Part shown: positions 23,283-33,045 of the stretch, one piece after another
Layout of the letters: the number at the start of each line of letters is the position of its first letter
How positions within the stretch are numbered: the stretch's first letter is position 1
Position numbers and translations under genes: made by a program
NCBI GenBank assembly: GCA_023627715.1
Contig: JAMAHW010000039.1
Coordinates: 267,742 to 331,741, forward strand
Direction of reading: 5' to 3'
Length of the DNA stretch: 64,000 nt
Source of the DNA: Periconia sp. R9002
Lineage: Eukaryota > Ascomycota > Dothideomycetes > Pleosporales > Periconiaceae
Notes under the pieces: generated by a model
Told to the model about the DNA's origin: nothing
The model's input: the letters and a program-made list of their open reading frames with translations, nothing else
The model's database searches: none

Positions 23283-24718
23283 CTACATGCCATATTGCTC
23301 TAGTGGCGCTAAAAGCTCTTGTCTTAGCTCTTTGCTTTGGTATTTCTTGTAGATCGGAACGAGTTGTTTGCAGACGTTAAGGATCCTCATGCGATTCAGA
23401 AGTCCCGTAGCCAGCCCTCTTGTTCCAAAAGGGACTTGGCCCATTCGCCGTGCCCACAAATACACGTCCTTGTATTCGACGGCTTCGAGGTTCAGGTCAA
23501 GCTCCCAAAACCATGACATTACGTCTTGCCGCAACATCTGTTTCCAGAACGATTGATTGTGGCGGGTGTAAGCGAAGACGGGCCAGGAGGCGCGGATTAC
23601 ACGAATAACCTCGTCCTCACGAAGTTCGGACAATATATTCGCGATTATATCGTAAGGAAGCTTGGAGAAGGGGTCATGGTTGATTTTGTGTTCCAGATCA
23701 AATGAGGGAGGCCTCAGCGGACAAAAATCCACCAGAAAACGTGGCAGGGCTTCCTGAAGTCTGGTGCTGGACCCAGGGTCAGACACGGTATACTAGATTT
23801 GTTCAGAATACTGAGAAGAGTAGCATGGGGGCTTAGAGGTTATTTACTTCTTCTCCGGCGACCTCCTCCCACCCCTGCTGCCTGCTCAGAACTTCCCCAT
23901 AATCAAGTTTCAAAGTTTGACACTCGCCTAGTACTCTACAGTGAGAGAAAGCGCAGTATAGAGCTTCTGTGTTGATGCGCTCAGGCGTGGGAGCACCGAA
24001 TAGGTCAAACGAAAGGATCCAAAGACAAGTCTCGTGGAAAGGGTAGCAGTTACCATAACTAGAAAAAGGCAAGCATTGAGCACCATTCGGAGAAAATCGA
24101 TCAAATACAGAGTGCTTACCAGCTGAGCTCGGTTTGCCTGATATTGCCGTCATTCGGCTCAGCTGTAATTCAATTAGACGAGTTTTGTTGCACCAGAAGA
24201 CCGTTCAAGACCCACCTTCATTCAATGTGAACTGACCCTACTCTTTTGATTAGCCAAATTCAGTACTCTTTGACTCGTTGCATATGTATCTTACATATGA
24301 ATCCGCCCCGCCGCGACCGGTTATGTATGTGCTTCGCATGCTTGTTAGCCTCGTGCAACTGCTAGACATCGACCGCGGGATGCACATACATTCTACGACC
24401 AGCCGCATCCTTCATGAAGGTCAGACTGCGCACGTGATCCAACCAAGCCACGTCGTCTACCGCGAGAACTTCAGGATCATATCCATATATTTCATCAACG
24501 TTGGGATCATCAGTCACAAACTTCCGGTTCCCATCCTCTTTTTTACGGAGGCTGGTATTGACGTATTTCGCAGGATCGATCACCCATTGCGGATCATCCC
24601 TTGTCTCTTCGACTTCCTTCCTTCGGATCGCCAGTCGTGAAGGGTCGCTTGAGCCGACGTGAACCATATATGTTTGTGGGCCACCACAAATGCAGCAGTA
24701 GGTATCCCAGCAACCCAT
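23283..24718 (-). CDS. F-box protein with N-terminal CxxC-type motif, multi-exon, upstream join unresolved
   Basis: Several frames belong to one gene. The first exon starts at 24718, MGCWDTYCCICGGP, and runs to DVAWLDHVRSL. Downstream exons are 24162-24120, 24058-23848 (GNCYPFHETCLWIL, RINTEALYCAF, LDYGEV) and 23792-23283, joined through introns 24119-24059 and 23847-23793. The last exon holds an F-box: FSKLPYDIIANILSEL followed by FWKQMLRQD. F-box proteins link substrates to SCF ubiquitin ligases. The join between exon 1 and 24162 is unresolved. The exon 1 frame meets a TAG at 24362-24364, and no donor of the right phase stands out, so an extra small exon or a disabling mutation is possible. 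The apparent start near 23786 is only a GTG inside the last exon. Confidence 0.7.
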
Positions 24719-26242
24719 ACTTGTCACTATGTTTACTGGTGCAGTTGATCGAGTCGAAATTAAGGCAACACAGACGAGAATGGGGCTGGGTGGCTACTAT
24801 GTATATATTCAAAAGAGAATTTCCTAAGTGTCACCTATGCCCTCTAGTATGTTGCCTAACTGTCCTACCTGAAACACGTCAGCAAAGGATATCTAGTGGT
24901 GCTTGTGGGGTGGTTTGAATTGACCAACGATATGTGGCTAACGTAATATTTGCTATATTTAACTAAACGTTGTGAGGTGCTTACTGGACAAAGTCGTCGT
25001 GGTCTGTGTCTCTGACTAAGAAACCTAGACTAACCCTAAGTCTCTATCCAGAAAGCTCTGAATCTAAGTTTACATAGCTCATTAACCGTGTTCGCAGTGC
25101 ATTAATATAGATATCGAAAATAAGATGGTCATGTTTACAGAGCACGCTATTATTAAAGATGAAGTTCTCTCTCTATGGTGTCCTGTGTCTATGTAAATCT
25201 TCTATGTACCGGGATGGCCCCTTAGCTAGTGGCAGGTATTACGTGTTCCTGTCAGTGGATCTGCATCTAGTATGGGCATGGGCTTATACGAAACCCGAGC
25301 CACTTAGCGCATATGTCTACCGAAGAAATTGGGCACAAATACTAGCCAGCATCATCCAGGGTCCAGACGGTTGTTGGGTATGTTTGGTAGTTGCACGCCA
25401 CAATCATATACCACATCTTTCAGCACAATGAACAAGTCCTAATGGCTTTTTGAACGTTAGCCGTTTGTATCATCGTGGATATGACACTAGCCATCAGTCC
25501 AATCAATATGTAAAAGGCGATCTATATTGTCCCTTTAACCACAATTGCGGGGACACTCGGATCTTTGAGATTTCACCTTCGTGGGACTCTTAAACACCTC
25601 CACTGATAGACTGTCACACTTCAATCGCATCCTCAAATAGTCAGTGCCATCGAGAATTGAGGCGCACTCTTACGTTTGTGGCTCTTTCCGTGTCTCACAG
25701 CACCTATCATAATCAATCGAGGGTGAAGGGTTCATCACTCCAAGTTTGCACCAAATATTGGTGCTTCTCAGACAAAGCTCTAGTAATAGTATTTATCAAG
25801 GTTAAGTAGGTGTGCATGTATCAATCCGAAATCTCTATACGAACGAGTCAAGCACAGCTTTTGCAACATGCATACAATCAAGCTTCTAACATTCTGTCTT
25901 TATCCAATGAGGCCGCGAATGGATCGGGGACGAAGATTCTGCTTGATTATCGGGCTAGCAGACGCAGTCGCACAAGAGGCAGCCTCTACTTCATACCAGT
26001 GGTTGTTTAAGAAAGATCGCAGGCTTCTGAGAGGAGGACCTGATTGAATCACTTTAGCCCTTATGAATGCTATAGACTTAGGTCACCGCTAGTTTATTCG
26101 AATTTGCATTACATTACGGCATGAAGATAGCAAATATACACTTGAAGGAAATCATAGACATCATTAACATTACGTTGTTCCAACACTGCCGCAAACACAA
26201 ACGCAGCCCTCGGCGTGTCTAGTGCTTCCTGCTTTCTACCTC
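24719..26242. other. intergenic, no gene seen
   Basis: About 1.5 kb of low-complexity, AT-leaning sequence. The 90-codon frame at 25159-25431 (plus) and the 105-codon frame at 24601-24918 (plus, largely antisense to the F-box first exon) lack any recognisable features. No repeat or RNA gene was noticed. Confidence 0.5.
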
Positions 26243-26854
26243 TTAAACAAAAACCCTCTTTAAATCCACTTTTGTGCATCCCGGTTCCTCAGGGTTTCCA
26301 GCACCCAGTTGGAATACCACGTTGTTGTACTGGTACCCCAGATAATAAGTCGTGCAAGTATACCACCTGTAGTACGCCTTCCAATCGCCCGACGTGGGCG
26401 GACTCACGCTGTAATCCACATACGACTGCACATTGAAAAGATCGCCGCCATCGATGGCGATGGTGCGGCCTGCGTTTCCAGGATAGAACAAGGGCAGCGC
26501 GTAATCGACCGTCAAATCCTGGTAGAAGTCGAGCGTAGTGGGGATGGGGGTATTGCCCTCCCCAGTGGGTATCTCGTTGGTGAGGACGCCAGGCGTACTC
26601 CCTGGGCTCGCGGGCTGCGACAGAGTGGAGGTATTGAACCGGAAAATGGAGGGAGGGAGAGGCTCGGGCGAGTTGCCGGAGGATAGGCAGAGGCTGGAGA
26701 TTGCGGCGCCGGAGTGGCAGGCTGTGATTGTGGTACCGTTTATGTCGTCGTTGTCGGATAGGACCACGAGATGGAAGGGCGCAGACTGCTGATCGTACTG
26801 GGCGGACGCAAAAGCCGCGAGCGCGAAAGCGATTGTGGGGTAGATCAATTTCAT
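26243..26854 (-). CDS. small secreted protein, unknown function
   Basis: A predicted secreted protein of 203 aa. The start MKLIYPTIAFALAAFASAQ at 26854 gives a clear signal peptide with likely cleavage after ASA; an in-frame ATG at 26881 would spoil the n-region. The mature part begins QYDQQSAPFHLVVLSDND and contains an N-glycosylation site (NGTT), three or four cysteines (ACHSG, SLCLS, YTCTT, PGC) and aromatic-rich C-terminal strands (YRWYTCTTYYLGYQYNNVVF). This layout recurs in small secreted proteins of ascomycetes, but I know no function. The coding region is richer in GC than its surroundings. Confidence 0.82.
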   Translation of the reverse strand: MKLIYPTIAFALAAFASAQYDQQSAPFHLVVLSDNDDINGTTITACHSGAAISSLCLSSGNSPEPLPPSIFRFNTSTLSQPASPGSTPGVLTNEIPTGEGNTPIPTTLDFYQDLTVDYALPLFYPGNAGRTIAIDGGDLFNVQSYVDYSVSPPTSGDWKAYYRWYTCTTYYLGYQYNNVVFQLGAGNPEEPGCTKVDLKRVFV

Positions 26855-27891
26855 TGTCAATGCTGAGAGGGAGAACAACACAATCGGGCGAGAATGTATT
26901 CAGCGCACGCTGAACTCCATACCGTCGCACAATTCATCTTTTATACCTACTCTCCAGCAACACCTTCCCAGGATCAAATGTTGTCACGAGGCCGTCGATC
27001 CCCCGCTCACAACCCGTCACACCTCGTATTCCAGGGTGTCGATCAAAAAATCGACTTAGGCCCAATCTACTGATTGGTCTGATAGGTGGCTCTTTGTATT
27101 GACACAGGGCTCTTTTGCCGTGCCGGCTGCGCGCACTACTCTCCCGCTTGCCAAATACGTCCTATCTTACCAGAATAGGCGTTTCCTAACTTTCCATTCT
27201 TAGCTATAGCGCAAGATCCGCAAGCCAAGCTGTCGCGGCGCGCCACACCCGTTAGTTCCCACCATGATGTCACATGCATTATATGATCTTTGTTTGTGCA
27301 TTCCCATGCTTGGCAGCCGGCATACGCTGGGAAAGTTGGTACTATTGTTTACTTCACTTCTTGCACTATTGGATTGAAGTTGTAGAGTAAGAATGGTCCT
27401 GTGTTCCACCCCCTTGTACGTGAGCTTGCCGAAGGGCCTCGCTGCGTTTCTTTTGCGTCGAAAACACTCTTTTGCGTCAAAATCACTCATACCCTGACTC
27501 GATCATGAAGACATCGGGCTTAGAAAAATAACGTTGTGGTTCAGATCTGGTAAATATGTTCTTATGGTCGAAGGCTCATATTCGTGTTTGAGTTTCTAAA
27601 AGCCAATACAAATCCTTCTAGACTTAGTTCTGTGTTAGATAACTTCTCCCAATCTCTTGATGTCTGTTGGTTTGAAATGGGGATGTTTCAGTTCTTGTAA
27701 GCCATCTCAACCTCGACCATTACGGCTTATTTATTGATGTAGGGGTCGCAGGTTTGCGCATAAGATATTTACATCCTTTGTTGTATGTTATCGTAGTTGA
27801 GTGCTCAATTCAAAACGTCGGGGTTGGGTATTGTCACAGATTGTGAACCTCGTTGGATTGTTGTACTCTTATTATACCAACCAATATATCG
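26855..27891. other. intergenic, no gene seen
   Basis: The promoter of the secreted-protein gene and the 3' side of the MFS gene. The minus-strand frame 27200-27490 has no features. Nothing else is recognisable. Confidence 0.5.
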
Positions 27892-29550
27892 CTATGTACT
27901 ATGCCCTGTAGCTACCTCACTCTTTTTTTCCTGATCCTGCAGTCCATAGTTTGTGTTCAAACTGTTACGTAATGGCAAGTGTTTCTCAACAAAGGCGAAG
28001 AGTATCCCAAGTAATGGGAATGCAATCAAGACACCCCACCCAATCCTGAGTGATCTTACAAAGATGTCAATTGTCTGACGTTTTGAATCACCCGATATCG
28101 TCGCGATAAAAGAGCTACTAGCGTATTCGTAAGCGTGCCCACCAGAGAGTTTCTGCCGAATGTCGGCGTCGGATATGTCGCCAGAAAACCGGTCCGAGAA
28201 AGAGTTGAACAAGATGGAGGGAATTGTCGAGCCCCATATGTAACCAAAACTCCGCAGGAATGAATACATTCCCGTAGCTACAGCTACATCTCTCTCCTCT
28301 AGAGAGTTCAAAATCACGGGTAGGATACTGGGCATCACTGTTCCAAGACCTATGGCATTCAATGCCATTAGCGTTGCCCACACAGCTGTCTTCGTACTGT
28401 GTGATAGCAGGATGTTCAGCCCTGAACTTAGCGCGAGAAGACTAAAGCCGAAGAGGTGTAATGATCGATAGGTTCCGAATTTGGTCAGAAGTCTTCCTGA
28501 TACGCCGGCGGCTGGAATCAAGAAGGCTTCGAAGTCGAGATAGTTGACTCCAGCTTTCAAGGGCGACGCGCCAAGGACGGCCTGGAAATAGAGCGGCCAT
28601 TGGAATGCGAGCCACGTCGTGGCTATGGAATGTACGTAAATCATGAGATAGCCGGCTGCGGCTGTTCTGTTGAGGAAGATATGCTTGGGGATCACAGGGT
28701 GCTTGCAGAACTTGGCTTCGAAGATGTGAAAAGATGCCCATCCCACAACGCCAACCATCAGCGGGGTAACGATGTGCCAGGAGTTCCAATTAAACACGAT
28801 GCCGCCGAAGGCGAGGCCCAGAAGTATAGAAGTGATGGATGCAACGAACAAAAGGTTCCCGATCCAATCAATTCCCGCGATCGCTTGTTTCAAGCTGTCT
28901 TGACGGGTATGTTGAAGGCGCAGACAGAGGACCATGATGATGGCGATGACTCCAGACAAAGGTACCGTCATATAGAATATCCATCGCCAGTTCTTGTTCG
29001 CGATAGCACCGCCCAGAGGCGGCCCCATGATGGCTCCTGCAGCCGAAGCAGACAACGCGTACGACAGATACGTACTCCGCTGTCGGAGCGGTACGATATC
29101 GCAGAGGATTACTTCCATGAGAAGCATCATCCCGGAGGAGCCGAGGCCTTGAAGTGCTCGACCAGCTATGAGAGTTGTGGCAGAGTTGGCACTCCCGGCG
29201 ACAGCGCCACCAACCCCGAAGATCAACACCGAAAATATCATCGGCCTTTTCCGTCCGATCATGTTTGATAGCTGCGCGAATAAGGGCTGGAAGACGGTTT
29301 GGGCAAGCCAGAATGACATGGACACCCATATGTATTTTTCGCCGAGTTGAATTTTGTTTGCGATCCGCGGCAGGGCGATGACCACGACTGTGCCGTCGAG
29401 GGGGACGAGGAAGCCCACGAGACAGATAGATACGAGCACAAGCCAGAACCTCCAGCCTTTTGGAATGTTCCATTGCTCTTCCTGACCAGTGGGCTGTACA
29501 TGTCGTTCGGAGCCCGCGGTACCATCGATGTCGTTCGAGACAGCAGACAT
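27892..29550 (-). CDS. MFS transporter, 14-TM drug/metabolite efflux type
   Basis: A single-exon major facilitator of 552 aa. The cytosolic N-terminus is followed by TM1 near residue 35 (FWLVLVSICLVGFLVPLDGT). The second helix region reads WVSMSFWLAQTVFQPLFAQL, followed by the motif A-like loop SNMIGRKRPMIF. GRALQGLGSSGMMLL and GAIMGPPLGGAIANKNWRW (motif C region) fit DHA2 exporters. Hydrophobic helices continue to FPLLGILFAFVE. Unlike the MFS gene at 6132 it has no introns. It is divergent from a degraded P450 gene, with about 415 bp between the starts, suggesting a former transporter-P450 pair. The substrate is unknown. Confidence 0.9.
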   Translation of the reverse strand: MSAVSNDIDGTAGSERHVQPTGQEEQWNIPKGWRFWLVLVSICLVGFLVPLDGTVVVIALPRIANKIQLGEKYIWVSMSFWLAQTVFQPLFAQLSNMIGRKRPMIFSVLIFGVGGAVAGSANSATTLIAGRALQGLGSSGMMLLMEVILCDIVPLRQRSTYLSYALSASAAGAIMGPPLGGAIANKNWRWIFYMTVPLSGVIAIIMVLCLRLQHTRQDSLKQAIAGIDWIGNLLFVASITSILLGLAFGGIVFNWNSWHIVTPLMVGVVGWASFHIFEAKFCKHPVIPKHIFLNRTAAAGYLMIYVHSIATTWLAFQWPLYFQAVLGASPLKAGVNYLDFEAFLIPAAGVSGRLLTKFGTYRSLHLFGFSLLALSSGLNILLSHSTKTAVWATLMALNAIGLGTVMPSILPVILNSLEERDVAVATGMYSFLRSFGYIWGSTIPSILFNSFSDRFSGDISDADIRQKLSGGHAYEYASSSFIATISGDSKRQTIDIFVRSLRIGWGVLIAFPLLGILFAFVEKHLPLRNSLNTNYGLQDQEKKSEVATGHST

Positions 29551-29964
29551 GGAGACGCGTTTGAAGAGAAAGCGTCAAAAAGACGGGAGAATGCTGTTGT
29601 GAAGACGCAGGGTGAAGGCGCAGGGTGAAGAAACCTAACAGTATTTCACTTTCTGCGTGGCCAACACCCACATCGAGTGAAAAGTGCAATAGCTATGGAA
29701 AGGTCGCATGGGTGGGGTGTTTGGTGGATCTATCAGTAGCAAGCAGGCAAGGAGGCAAGGAGGCAAGAAGCGGTGGCCTTCTCCTGCGCATAACAGGGGT
29801 CCGTAGCTGGGCCCCCTCTTCGGTGTAACAGTTGGATTACCCTGCAGTGCCTGCATGATACGAGATGTAGCCCCAGGGCTAAACCTGCTCAGTATATTTA
29901 CTTGCTTCCACAACACACCTCCTTCTCGGGGCCGGTCTTTGCTTTGCCATCCAAATTCTCTGTC
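29551..29964. promoter_or_regulatory. divergent promoter region
   Basis: This stretch lies between the MFS start and the P450 relic start. It contains repeated GGCAAGGAGGCAAGGAGGCAAG near 29746-29767, a short purine-rich tandem run. Promoters for both genes should be here. Confidence 0.45.
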
Positions 29965-31780
29965 ATGAAGAAAATACCACTCGTACTTGGCTCAGCCTTC
30001 GCTGCACTCGTCTGCCATGCGGCATGGTCGTGGTATAGCGCACGATCGCAAATCAATCGCTTGCGAAAATAGGGTCTTGCAAGTTCCCCTTCTGCGAATG
30101 AGCTCTCCTTGCTAACTGTCCCCCAGCCCATGCCTGAGTGGAGTGGGTTATTTGGCCATCTCCTGATACTGCGACGCTACATGCGCAAGTATCCGCCAGG
30201 TATCTTCATTAATGTCGTCATGAAAGAAACGCTCTATGATTTTCCAGAGTCAGACATGTTCTATACTGATTTGTGGCCTTTTGCTTCTCCAATCTTATGC
30301 GTTGGCGAGCCGACTGCGGCGCAGCAACTCACTTCCAAGCACACATTTCCGAAACCACCGCTATACCGGTATGCTTGCACAATTGACAGTCTCTTTCATG
30401 CTATTAGTAACATCAGTTTGTAAACATCTCTTCGATTCCATAATGGGCGGCCCTACCATGCTCACCACAAGCGGAGAAGCTTGGAAGAACACAAGAGTAA
30501 CATTCAACACCGGCTTCAATCATAAGTACCTATTGCAGCAAGTACCGGGAATTATGGACTGCATTGACGTCTTCCGAGAAATTTTGCGCGGAAGAGCGGA
30601 TGCGCAGACTGTATTTCCCTTGGAAGAAATCTTGACTCGGTTGACGATGGAAATCATAACCAAGGTTGTGCTTAAGCCCCCCTTGATGCATAACTAGTGA
30701 TACCCTCCTTCTACCCATCCTAACCTCCAAAGTCGCTTCTATTGACTTTGACTTCAGAGACGATGATCTCAATTATCAGAAATCACCGAAATCCTCTGGC
30801 CGACTCTCTTCGTAGCCTGATCAACTGGAGCTCTTTTGGAAATCCGCTTACCTACTACCACCCAATACGTCCATTCGCTGTCCAATACTACAGTGACATA
30901 ATGAATAGATATATTGAGAAAGCTATGCACGAACTTTCTATGGAAGTAGAGCGGGAACAAGCGGAGCAGAAAAAGAGCGCTTCAAAATCGGCCATTGTGC
31001 TCGTGCTCAAAGACCATCTCGCAGGCAAAAAAGATTCAAAGACTTTGGATGCGAGTTTCCTACGCTTTGCGATACCTCAAATTCGAGTATTTCTCTTCGC
31101 AGGTCACGACACCACAACCAGCATCATGGTATATACTTACCATATTCTCTATAAAAAAACCCGGATGTGCTGCGGCGTATGCGGGAAGAGCATACGAAAG
31201 CCCTGGGCGTTGATCTGGAACTGACCAGCCTTCGGGACAACCCAACTTTACTGGATCAACTTCCGTATACAATGGCTTTTATCAAGGAGACTATGCGCAT
31301 GTATCCCCCGGCAGGCACAATGCGGCAGGGAGTCCCCGGCGCCTACATCACTGATAGAAACGGCATGCAGTATCCTACTGAAGGCTGTCAGGCAACGATC
31401 TTGCACATGGCGCTACATCATAATCCGCGCATTTGGAAGCAACCCATGGAGTTCATCCCAGAAAGATGGCTAACAAAACCCGGCGATCCTCTTTATCCAC
31501 CCGATAATGGTTTTCGAGTTTTCGAGCTGGGTCCTCGAAATTGTATTGGTCAGGATTTGGCGCAACTGGAGATCCGCCTGGTACTCGTAATGACAGTCCG
31601 TCAATTCAATTTCGCCCCAGCTTATGAGAAGTGGGATGCCATGGCGGGAGATGGCTGATTGGGCGGCGTCTCCAAATATCTGGGTATTGGTGGGGGCGGG
31701 GCCAAGCCCAATGTGGAGGATGAGAGGGCTTACCCTGTGGAAAAAGGTGGTGCCCATGTCGATATTTTTTATGATCGCAG
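29965..31780 (+). pseudogene. cytochrome P450, multiply disrupted
   Basis: A heme-thiolate monooxygenase, recognisable end to end but broken. The N-terminal anchor starts MKKIPLVLGSAFAALVCHA at 29965. TAG at 30070-30072 interrupts LRK-stop-GL. A GC-AG intron (30079-30126) then joins PMPEWSGLFGHL. Conserved parts follow: FYTDLWPFASP, GGPTMLTTSGEAWK, the I-helix FAGHDTTTS, then the K-helix FIKETMRMYPPAG and the heme loop FELGPRNCIGQDLA. Frames do not join cleanly at about 30371-30430 or 30660-30790. An A7 run at 31153-31159 shifts the frame just after the I-helix, and TGA at 31656-31658 interrupts the C-terminus, which continues in frame (GGVSKYLGI...ERAYPVEKGGAH). It resembles the family that includes stcS-like P450s of secondary metabolism. 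Confidence 0.85.
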
Positions 31781-33045
31781 ACGCAGTCTCCCAAATGAAG
31801 TCCAATCGAGGATTACTATCGTCACTTTCCCCACGATAATGACAGTCCCTCCAAATTCGTACATGACTGGTGCGCATATGAAGTTTGCCTGTTGGGCATC
31901 AAACCCTCCTGTTTTTCAGTTTTAATTACCCTCAATCGCCTTTTTCGAGTGGTGGTGTGAGCGGTAGTGGCGTAAAGAGATCAGACGATGCACGTGATTG
32001 AGCTTGATTGCAACTCAGTAGATAATTCAAACGTCCTGAGCTAGAATCACTTCCAAGACAATTGCCTTCCTGGCATTAGCCGTTCGCATGTATGGCTTCG
32101 TCCTCCAGCTGCCTTGTTGATATTAACCGCTCTAATATATAGGACTCGTCATCTTCGTTTGCCTTATTGACTTTAACCGCTGTCACCATGCAAAGTTTCA
32201 AAATGCTTATGTCTCCATGGTACAAGTCGAAGCTTTGCCAGCAGTCATAAACCAACGGGCACACGGCGATGCAACATGAGGCTCGCTTGTCCAAGGCTGC
32301 CGCATTGAGGGATGGTTCGCCGCGGAGCAACATGCAGGGGTTTGTTGGTAAAGCTTGGCTGTTTTCAGAATAGACCTGGATATCAGTGGGCCCTTAGTTT
32401 GTTTGAGCATATATATACGAATCAAACTAGTGCAATCATTAATCGGTCAATTTTTGCATCTCTTACATAGTTTCCCTGGCTTCACTGTTTCTATCGTCCC
32501 CTGGGTTGTTGATCATTTTCCTCTCGATGAAATGGTGCTGTTGTTGCTGGCAGTATTCCAGCGCGCGCAGGAAACATCAAGTATCATCAATTCCCACACT
32601 CCATCAAACCATGGATGGAATCAGCTCGTTGGCTTGAGAGGCATGTGACGCGAGCCTGCTAAAACCCCAATCAGTGATAGAGATTTGAAATACTCAACAG
32701 CTTGATGCACGATGGAGTCGATTTATTGCCGCGGACGCTGCGTAGCCCCGTGCGGCTCAACTGATTCGCGCCGCTCTAGGGCCGGAGACATCCGCACGCC
32801 GACTTCTTGATCTTTTCACATTCGGGATGGCTGGCGTGGTCAAAGCCAAGATTTCAGGGCCAGCTTATTATAATCGACATTTATCGATAGTAATATCTCA
32901 GTTAGTGCCCGCGAAACGGAGGATCCGATATTTTATTCCCCGACTCAGTCGATCAAGTCTATAAAGAGCAGTTGATCCAGACAGGCGGTTCTGAAGAGCC
33001 TTGATCTGTTTAATCAAGTTTCAATTCGACGCCGTAAAGGAACCA
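31781..33045. other. intergenic with a duplicated gene fragment
   Basis: The spacer before the GH32 gene. It contains the 57-bp copy at 32253-32309 and two similar 21-bp blocks (32111-32131 and 32161-32181, both with CCTT.TTGA..TTAACCGCT). The 85-codon minus-strand frame over 32076-32333 is a chimera around the copied fragment, not a gene. Confidence 0.55.
32253..32309 (-). repeat. 57-bp exact copy of part of the 49318-50340 hydrolase gene
   Basis: These 57 bases are identical to 49804-49860. The segment encodes the part of the hydrolase just after its nucleophile serine (LNAAALDKRASCCIAVCPL), in the same orientation. Similarity ends abruptly on both sides. Filler DNA captured during break repair, or a remnant of a larger duplicate, would explain it. 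Confidence 0.9.

Noticed and set aside
23283..23786. Separate F-box gene starting at 23786
   Set aside because: The start there is GTG and the frame is continuous with upstream exons through a good intron; it is the last exon of a larger gene.
26289..26930. 213-codon minus-strand frame over the secreted-protein gene
   Set aside because: The other minus-strand frame has the signal peptide and plausible protein; this one is arginine- and histidine-rich shadow.
28600..29268. 222-codon open frame on the plus strand and a 273-codon one on the minus strand (28868-29689)
   Set aside because: Both overlap the MFS gene in other frames and read as shadow sequence rich in Arg, Asp and His.
32076..32333. 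85-codon gene on the minus strand
   Set aside because: Only the 57 copied bases resemble a protein; the rest is unrelated sequence that happens to stay open.
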